Of a stretch of DNA of 10,795 bases, positions 5,727 through 10,795 are shown one piece after another; positions within the stretch are counted from its first letter, which is position 1; every line of letters begins with the position of its first letter. This DNA comes from an uncultured Clostridia bacterium. Its GTDB lineage: Bacteria; Bacillota; Clostridia; Christensenellales; Borkfalkiaceae. A model generated the notes under the pieces. That model was given only the letters and a program-made list of their open reading frames with translations, did no database searches and was not told the origin of the DNA. The stretch covers positions 1-10,795 of the forward strand of contig CANREU010000043.1 of assembly GCA_947629725.1 (NCBI GenBank). Reading direction: 5' to 3'. Made by a program: the position numbers and the translations under genes.

Positions 5727-6803
5727 TTATCGAACTGCCTTCAACCCCTGAAAGAGGGCAAGGTTGATCGCCGTTTTCGTGATCGTTTCGCGGTCGCCCT
5801 GCAAAATATGGCGGTAGACGCGCACCATTTCGCGGGTGCCGATCGCGATGTAGCAGAGCCCGACGGGTTTCTCGCCGTCGGGGTCGGGCCCCGCGACGCC
5901 CGTCGTAGCGATGGCAAGGTCGCACTTGCCCCCGCGGATGAGCCCCGCCGCCATCTCGTAGGCGGTCTCGTCGGAGACGGCGCCCTTCGAGCGCAAAGTC
6001 TCCTCCTTCACGCCGAGCCGCTCCGCCTTTGCCTCCCCCGCGTAGGCGTTGATCCCCTCGCGGAAGACGGCGCTCGCGCCCGGTACGGCGACGACCGCGC
6101 CCCCCACGCCGCCGCCCGTGAAGCTCTCCGCCGTGGAGAGGGTGAGGCGGTGCAGTTTCAGACATTCACAGAGCCGTTCGGCGACGGTGCCGCCCTCCCC
6201 CACCGAATAGACGAACTCCTCGAGGGTGCTCGCGACCGTCCGCACCACCTCGTCCGAGATCATCTTGGGGGTGGCGTCGTCGTATAAGATCTCCACCTGC
6301 GTGCAGGCATATTCCTCCGTCGCATGGAGGGTGAGTTTGCCCTCCGCGATCTCCGCCGCCGAGGCGAGCGCCGTGCGCACGAGCTGTTCGGGCGCGCCGA
6401 TCGCCCCGATGACGACGCGGCTGTACCGTCTCCCCCGCCGCCTGTCGACGCGGGGCACCGTCTCGGTGCGGACGATCTCCGCGCCGCGCTTCCCCGCGGG
6501 GAGGACGGCGAAGAGGCACTCCTTGCTCTCGAGGAGGGCGTCCTCCGTAAATTCCGCGCCCGCCGCCTGCGACACCGCCTCCTTTGCGGACGGCACGAGC
6601 ACCCTGTCGCAGATGAGAAAGAGCCCGTCCCGCCCCGAGGAGAGCCGCCCGAGGCTCGCTACGACCTCGGAGGGAGCGTCGTAGGGAAGGAAGGCGATCT
6701 CGTCGAGGAAGACGCCGCCCGCGAGGAGGGCGTCCGTCACCGCGGGATAGTCGACCGCGGAGAGCGGATTGCGGTTGTTGAAGAGGACGATCGCCGCGTA
6801 CAT
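5727..6803 (-). CDS. cinA: CinA-family protein: PncC-type NMN amidohydrolase domain with eroded N-terminal MoCF domain
   Basis: The C-terminal part (about 205-358) is a PncC/CinA domain, which deamidates nicotinamide mononucleotide to nicotinate mononucleotide. AESFTGG (225-231, Ser227), AYAGEAK (Tyr254, Lys259), GAVS, TTGVAGP (300-306) and KPVG (312-315) are visible. Residues about 158-200 resemble the KH-like linker of CinA. The N-terminal part (about 1-150) aligns in outline with the MoCF/COG1058 domain, but the motifs usual in CinA are missing: GTELLLG is replaced by FNNRNPLS, GGLGPTxDD by ICDRVLVPS, and PGxPxEM by PAGKRGAE. About 50 residues are gone, giving 358 instead of about 410. The ADP-ribose pyrophosphatase activity reported for this domain is therefore probably lost. 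The ATG at 6803 overlaps the pgsA stop (TGATG) with GGAGG upstream; the longer frame into pgsA was rejected. Its place between pgsA and recA is classic. Confidence 0.93.
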   Translation of the reverse strand: MYAAIVLFNNRNPLSAVDYPAVTDALLAGGVFLDEIAFLPYDAPSEVVASLGRLSSGRDGLFLICDRVLVPSAKEAVSQAAGAEFTEDALLESKECLFAVLPAGKRGAEIVRTETVPRVDRRRGRRYSRVVIGAIGAPEQLVRTALASAAEIAEGKLTLHATEEYACTQVEILYDDATPKMISDEVVRTVASTLEEFVYSVGEGGTVAERLCECLKLHRLTLSTAESFTGGGVGGAVVAVPGASAVFREGINAYAGEAKAERLGVKEETLRSKGAVSDETAYEMAAGLIRGGKCDLAIATTGVAGPDPDGEKPVGLCYIAIGTREMVRVYRHILQGDRETITKTAINLALFQGLKAVR

Positions 6804-7429
6804 CACGCGTCCGCCTCCCCGTCCTTCTTCTCCTCTTTGAGGACCTGCCTGTTCTTCACGATATAGTTGACGCCCGAGGCGACGGTGAGAACGGTGCACA
6901 CCGCGAAGCACACGAGCCCGATGTAGAGCACGATCTGCCCGCCGAGCTCCCCCGCCCACGGGGAAGCGGCAAGAAGGAGGGCGATGGAGACGTCCTGGAA
7001 CACCGTCTTGAATTTGCCGAGTTTATCGGCGGCGAGCACCACATGTTTGCCCGCGGCGATCATGCGGAAGCCGCTGACGATGAGTTCCCGCGCGAGGATG
7101 ACGGAGACGCAGATGCCCGCCGCAAGCAGCCCATAAGTGCCGAAGGGGGCCACCATGAAGGCGACGGGGCGGGTGAGCATCAGAATGAACGCCGTCGAAA
7201 CGAGCACTTTATCGGCAATGGGGTCCAAAAACTTGCCGAGGTCGGTGACGAGATGATACTTGCGCGCGATGTAGCCGTCGAGGGCGTCCGTGCTCGCCGC
7301 GAGGACGAAGATCCCCGCCGCAATGAGGTATTGCCACGCCGTCCCGCCGAACACATCGAGATAGAAGATGACGATAAAGAGCGGGATCATGAAGATCCGC
7401 GTGAGAGTGATCTTGTTGGGCAGATTCAT
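6803..7429 (-). CDS. pgsA: CDP-diacylglycerol–glycerol-3-phosphate 3-phosphatidyltransferase
   Basis: PgsA is an integral membrane enzyme that joins CDP-diacylglycerol and glycerol-3-phosphate to make phosphatidylglycerophosphate, the first committed step to phosphatidylglycerol and cardiolipin. The 208-residue protein has the complete CDP-alcohol phosphotransferase signature DxxDGxxAR-x8-GxxxDxxxD: Asp48, Asp51, Gly52, Ala55, Arg56, Gly65, Asp69, Asp73. The start MNLPNKITLTRIFMIPLFI is typical of the family. Hydrophobic stretches near 12-25, 33-46, 76-85, 98-113, 147-156 and 166-185 fit about six membrane helices. The C-terminus is charged (KEEKKDGEADA). The ATG at 7429 overlaps the rimO stop as ATGA and is preceded by AAGGAGA; its own stop overlaps the cinA start as TGATG, so translation of the three genes is probably coupled. 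Confidence 0.96.
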   Translation of the reverse strand: MNLPNKITLTRIFMIPLFIVIFYLDVFGGTAWQYLIAAGIFVLAASTDALDGYIARKYHLVTDLGKFLDPIADKVLVSTAFILMLTRPVAFMVAPFGTYGLLAAGICVSVILARELIVSGFRMIAAGKHVVLAADKLGKFKTVFQDVSIALLLAASPWAGELGGQIVLYIGLVCFAVCTVLTVASGVNYIVKNRQVLKEEKKDGEADA

Positions 7430-8748
7430 TGCAATTCTCCTTCGGCTTCGCCGTATAAGTCGTATTCGTCCGCACGGGTGATGTGCACGGAGTACCGCTT
7501 CCCCTCCTCGGCGCGGGGCGCCGTGAAGTGCACGCAGCCGTCTATTTCGGGCGCCTGAAAATACGCCCTGCCGAGAAATCCCTCCGCGCCGTCTAACCCG
7601 TCGCAGACGGCTTCCACCGTCTTCCCCACGTATTGTGCGAGTTTTGCGGCGGAAATTTCCGCCTGTGCGCGATAGAGTTCGCGCACCCTTCTCCCCTTCG
7701 TGGAGGGATGCACCTGCCCCGCGAGCTTGTAGGCGGGGGTCCCCTCCTCCCGCGAGTAGGCGAAGAACCCGCAGTTCTCGAGCTTCGCCTCCCCGAGGAA
7801 GCGGATGAGGGCCCTGTGCTCCTCCTCCGTCTCCGTGGGAAAGCCCGAGATGAAGGTGGAGCGGAGGGCGATCCCGAGGACCGCCTTGCGGAGACGCCCG
7901 AAGAGGGCGAGATATTCCTCCCGCGAGCCCTTCCGTCCCATGAGTTTCAAGATCCTCTCCTCCGAGTGCTGGAGGGGAATATCGAGATACTTGATGAGTT
8001 TGGGCTCCGTGCGGAGCTCCTCGATGAGCTCCTCCGTGATCCTGTCCGGATAACAGTATAGCAACCGAATATGACAAATGTTGTCAAGTTTGGAAATTTT
8101 TTTGAGGAGAGGGACCAACTGATTTTCGCCGCGGTCCTCGCCGTAGCGGGTGACGTCCTGCGCGACGAGCACGAGCTCGTCCGTCTCCCCGAGCGACGCC
8201 GCCTCTTTGAGGAGCTCTTCTTCGGGGCAGGAGACATACTTCCCCCGTATGGAGGGGATGAGGCAATAGGTGCAGTGGTTGAAGCAGCCGTCGGCGATCT
8301 TGAGGTACTTCACGTGGGGGGAGGTGGAGACGAGCCTCTCCGAAAAGCAGGGCTTCCCGTAGCGGCGGACGGCGTTCACCCGCTCCCCGCGGGCGTAGCT
8401 CTCCTCGAGGGCGGAAAAGAGGGCGGGAACATCGTTTACGCCGAGGAAGACGTCCCCCTCCGTGAGGGCGGGAAAGAGCTCCCCGATGAATTTTTCGGGC
8501 AGGCACCCCGTGACGACGATCTTCTCGAGCTTGCCCCCGCGGAAGGAGTTCCCCTCGAGGACGGCCTCGATCGCCTCCTTTCTCGCGCTCTCCAAAAAGG
8601 CGCAGGTGTTCACGATGAGGATCTGCGCCTCGCTTGGTTCGGAGGTGACGGCATGCCCCCTCTTCACGATCTCCCCGAGCAGCCGCTCGCCGTCGACGCG
8701 GTTCTTGTCGCAGCCGAGGGAGATCATCCCGAAAACTTTTCGTTCCAT
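7426..8748 (-). CDS. rimO: Ribosomal protein S12 methylthiotransferase RimO
   Basis: RimO is a radical SAM enzyme with two iron-sulfur clusters that adds a methylthio group to a conserved aspartate of ribosomal protein S12. The 440-residue protein shows all three domains. The N-terminal MTTase domain has cluster cysteines Cys13 (SLGCDKNRVD), Cys49 (VNTCAFLESA) and Cys82 (TGCLPEKF). The radical SAM domain has the CxxxCxxC motif Cys155, Cys159, Cys162 in ADGCFNHCTYCLIPSIRGK. The C-terminal TRAM domain runs from about 373 to 434. SLGCxKNxVD and IPSIRGK favour RimO over the related tRNA enzyme MiaB. The ATG at 8748 lies 3 nt after the ftsK stop codon; only AAGG precedes it, so initiation probably depends on ribosomes finishing ftsK. 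It overlaps pgsA by 4 nt. Confidence 0.97.
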   Translation of the reverse strand: MERKVFGMISLGCDKNRVDGERLLGEIVKRGHAVTSEPSEAQILIVNTCAFLESARKEAIEAVLEGNSFRGGKLEKIVVTGCLPEKFIGELFPALTEGDVFLGVNDVPALFSALEESYARGERVNAVRRYGKPCFSERLVSTSPHVKYLKIADGCFNHCTYCLIPSIRGKYVSCPEEELLKEAASLGETDELVLVAQDVTRYGEDRGENQLVPLLKKISKLDNICHIRLLYCYPDRITEELIEELRTEPKLIKYLDIPLQHSEERILKLMGRKGSREEYLALFGRLRKAVLGIALRSTFISGFPTETEEEHRALIRFLGEAKLENCGFFAYSREEGTPAYKLAGQVHPSTKGRRVRELYRAQAEISAAKLAQYVGKTVEAVCDGLDGAEGFLGRAYFQAPEIDGCVHFTAPRAEEGKRYSVHITRADEYDLYGEAEGELQ

Positions 8749-8751
8749 ACC

Positions 8752-10795
8752 TTAATCCAGCGGGCCGTATTTGCTCTCGAACTCCTCTTTGGTGAGGAGG
8801 ACGGTGCGCGCCTTTGCCTTGCCGTCGAAGGGGGAAATGTACCCCTCCTGCTCCATCCATTCGATGATCTTGCCCGCGCGGGCATACCCCACGCTGCACC
8901 GCCTCTGAATGAGGGAAATGGAGGCGGAGCCGAGCTTCACGACGATGGCGAGCGCCTTGATCTCCACGGAGTCCGAGCCGACGTTCCCGCCCTCGCCGTC
9001 CGAGACCTCCTCGGGGCTGTTCGACTTGTTGAAGAAGTTGACGACCTCCTCGTCGAAATACGCCTCGTTGTTGCGCTTGACTTCGTCGACGACCGCCTGC
9101 ACTTCCTCCGAACTCACGAAGGCGCCCTGCACGCGGAGGCAGTTGAACATCCCGCCCGTGCGGTAGAGCATGTCGCCGTTGCCGAGGAGCTTCTGCGCGC
9201 CCGTCTCGTCGAGAATGGTGCGGGAGTCCACTTCCTGAATGACGCGGAAGGCGATACGGGTGGGAAGGTTGCTCTTGATGACGCCCGTGATGACGTCCAC
9301 CGAGGGACGCTGGGTGGCGAGCACGAGGTGGATGCCCGCGGCGCGCGCCTTTGCGGCGAGCCGCTGGATGCGCTCCTCTATATCCTTCTTGGCGAAGGAC
9401 ATGAGGTCGGCAAGCTCGTCCACCACGATAACGATCTTGGGGATCTTCCCCTCCTCTTCCGCGAAGATGTCGTTGTATTCGTCGATGTTGCGGACCGCCG
9501 TCCCCGAGCGGGTCTTCTGCTCGAAGAGGGTGTACCGCCGCTCCATCTCCTTGATCGCCCAGTTGAGGGCGGTGACCGCCTTCTGCGGGTCGGAGATGAT
9601 CTCGTTGAGCATGAGGTGCGGGAGCCCGTCGAACACCGTGAATTCCACCTTCTTGGGGTCGATGAGGATGAGGCGGAGATCTTCGGGCGAGTACTTGTAG
9701 ATGAGGGAGATGAGCATCGCGTTGAGGCACACCGATTTTCCCGAGTTGGTGGACCCCGCGACGAGCACGTGGGTCATCTTGGGGATATTGCCGCAGACGT
9801 TGCGTCCCTCGACGTCCTTGCCGACGACGAACATCAAGGAGTGCGGCTTGGCGTTGAGGAACTCCTCCGACTCCATCACCGAGGCGAGACCGACCGTCGC
9901 GCGCTTGGCGTTGGGCACCTCGATGGAGATCGCGCCGTTCTCGCGGCTCGCGAACATGGAGACGCCGTCCCGCGCGTGCAGGCGCATGGAGATCTCCTCC
10001 TCCCTCTTGATGACGGTGCTCACCGAGATGTTCCTCGGAATGTCGATATAGTAGCGGGTGACGGCGGCGCCGATAGTCACCTTCACGACCTCTGCGTCCA
10101 CCTTAAATCCCGCAAGGGTATCCACGATGATCTCGGAGTTGCGCTCGATCACATCCTGCGGGATGGAGACCGCGTCGTCGTAGGCGCGGAGATTTTCCAG
10201 ACTCGGGCGCACATAGGGCTTGTAGACGGGCGGCTTGGGCGCGGGAGCGGGCTCTCCGCTGTCGGGCGAGGCAAAGCCGCCCATCTCGCGGGGACCGCGC
10301 GAGCCCATGTCGCGCGTGCCCATATCACGCGTGCCTCTGTCGCGGGTACCCATATCGCGGGTGCCCATATCGCGGGAAGAACGGCTGTCGCCGCGGTCGC
10401 CGAAATAACCGTCCAAATTGGATTCCTCGGGCTCGTCGTCGTCGAAAAGGTCGGCGTCCGAACGGTCCTCCTGATAGAGCTCGTCCGGCGAGGCGGGCGC
10501 GCCCTCCGCAAAGGGGTCGACGCGGTCGCCGCCGTCGAAGGAGCCGGCGGGCTCTTCCTCGGGCTTGGGATCGGGGATCTCGATCCTGTCGCTCCGCCCG
10601 TCCGTCTCCGCGGAGCGGGAGAAGAGACTGCGGAAGTCGCTGCCGCGCCCTCCCCTCTCCTCCGTCTCCTCCGTGCGGGGACGCTCAAAGGGATCGGACG
10701 AGGACGCGCGGAACCCGCGGTCGTCATGCTCCTCCGCGGGGTCGACGAGACGGTCGCTGCGGGGCGTTTCGGGCTCGGACGCGCGGAAAGTCGGG
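8752..10795 (-). CDS. ftsK: FtsK/SpoIIIE-family DNA translocase, C-terminal part (runs off right edge)
   Basis: This hexameric ATP-driven pump moves chromosomal DNA through the closing septum during division or, as SpoIIIE, into the forespore. The frame is open to the edge and 680 residues are visible (numbered from the edge). Residues 1 to about 190 are a disordered linker rich in Asp, Glu, Arg and Pro, with a five-unit RDMGT repeat at 141-165. Residues about 195-335 are the alpha domain. The motor follows with Walker A GSTNSGKS (347-354; the common form is GATGSGKS, but the GxxxxGKS pattern is kept), Walker B IVIVVDELADLM (from 454) and ATQRPSVDVITG (about 493-504). Residues about 606-680 are the gamma winged-helix domain that reads polar DNA sequences (SLIQRRCSVGYARAGKIIEWMEQEGYISP region). 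The expected N-terminal membrane helices and the start lie outside the window. A TTG at 10416 lies inside the linker and is not the start. FtsK and SpoIIIE cannot be told apart here. Confidence 0.96.
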   Translation of the reverse strand, partial: PTFRASEPETPRSDRLVDPAEEHDDRGFRASSSDPFERPRTEETEERGGRGSDFRSLFSRSAETDGRSDRIEIPDPKPEEEPAGSFDGGDRVDPFAEGAPASPDELYQEDRSDADLFDDDEPEESNLDGYFGDRGDSRSSRDMGTRDMGTRDRGTRDMGTRDMGSRGPREMGGFASPDSGEPAPAPKPPVYKPYVRPSLENLRAYDDAVSIPQDVIERNSEIIVDTLAGFKVDAEVVKVTIGAAVTRYYIDIPRNISVSTVIKREEEISMRLHARDGVSMFASRENGAISIEVPNAKRATVGLASVMESEEFLNAKPHSLMFVVGKDVEGRNVCGNIPKMTHVLVAGSTNSGKSVCLNAMLISLIYKYSPEDLRLILIDPKKVEFTVFDGLPHLMLNEIISDPQKAVTALNWAIKEMERRYTLFEQKTRSGTAVRNIDEYNDIFAEEEGKIPKIVIVVDELADLMSFAKKDIEERIQRLAAKARAAGIHLVLATQRPSVDVITGVIKSNLPTRIAFRVIQEVDSRTILDETGAQKLLGNGDMLYRTGGMFNCLRVQGAFVSSEEVQAVVDEVKRNNEAYFDEEVVNFFNKSNSPEEVSDGEGGNVGSDSVEIKALAIVVKLGSASISLIQRRCSVGYARAGKIIEWMEQEGYISPFDGKAKARTVLLTKEEFESKYGPLD
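10300..10374 (-). repeat. In-frame 15-bp minisatellite coding RDMGT in the FtsK linker
   Basis: Five units of exactly 15 bp code for RDMGT, RDMGT, RDRGT, RDMGT and RDMGS in the disordered linker of the translocase. A typical unit is CGCGATATGGGCACC. Units differ mostly at silent sites (GGC/GGT, GAT/GAC, ACC/ACG), so the peptide seems preserved while the DNA drifts. Copy number can probably change by slippage without breaking the frame. The flanks RSS and RGPREMGG look like older, decayed units. Confidence 0.88.

Noticed and set aside
5701..6165. Upstream extension of the recA frame to about 495 codons
   Set aside because: The added part overlaps cinA in another frame and is not RecA-like; the ATG at 5700 has a good ribosome site and matches the family start.
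8084..9730. 548-codon minus-strand frame overlapping ftsK and rimO
   Set aside because: It is Arg/Pro/His-rich with no motif and is a frame shadow of the two real genes.

Overview
The window is GC-rich, and every gene I can support lies on the minus strand, so transcription runs from right to left. The gene order ftsK/spoIIIE – rimO – pgsA – cinA – recA is a classic Bacillota/Clostridia arrangement. High GC, strong AGGAGG-type ribosome sites and dispersed repeats point to a GC-rich Clostridia-type organism, perhaps an uncultured gut lineage. That placement is an inference from gene order and composition; there is no rRNA or other decisive marker.

Right block (10795 down to 4678): a probable single operon. 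It holds the C-terminal two thirds or so of an FtsK/SpoIIIE DNA translocase (cut by the window edge), RimO (ribosomal protein S12 methylthiotransferase), PgsA (phosphatidylglycerophosphate synthase), a shortened CinA/PncC-type protein, and RecA. The junctions are 3 nt, a 4-nt ATGA overlap, a TGATG overlap and 26 nt, which suggests co-transcription and translational coupling. The roles are chromosome segregation and recombination, ribosome modification, membrane lipid synthesis and pyridine-nucleotide salvage.

Middle (4677 down to 4116): a gap of about 560 bp with no credible gene. It holds several repeat-like elements side by side: a G-rich/G-quadruplex-like tract just after recA, a 62-bp imperfect palindrome whose left end is tandemly copied (about 5 units of 23 bp), a short ACCCT…AGGGT palindrome, and a CCCCCT/AGGGGG element. 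Several spurious short ORFs are translations of these repeats.

Left block (4115 down to 1): glutamine-dependent NAD synthetase (nadE), then a 72-bp gap with a striking near-perfect palindrome, then a GH1 beta-glucosidase, then a convincing intrinsic terminator. After that comes the N-terminal part of a tyrosine recombinase (integrase) that runs off the left edge. The integrase hints at a mobile element or recombination locus to the left.

Functional links: CinA/PncC can deamidate NMN (for example NMN released by NAD-dependent DNA ligase) to NaMN, and NadE performs the last step of the same NaMN–NaAD–NAD route, so two NAD-recycling enzymes sit close together. I do not see a clearly new multi-gene system. 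The most unusual items are the repeat cluster, the eroded N-terminal domain of CinA, the in-frame RDMGT minisatellite in the FtsK linker and the palindrome between nadE and the glucosidase gene.
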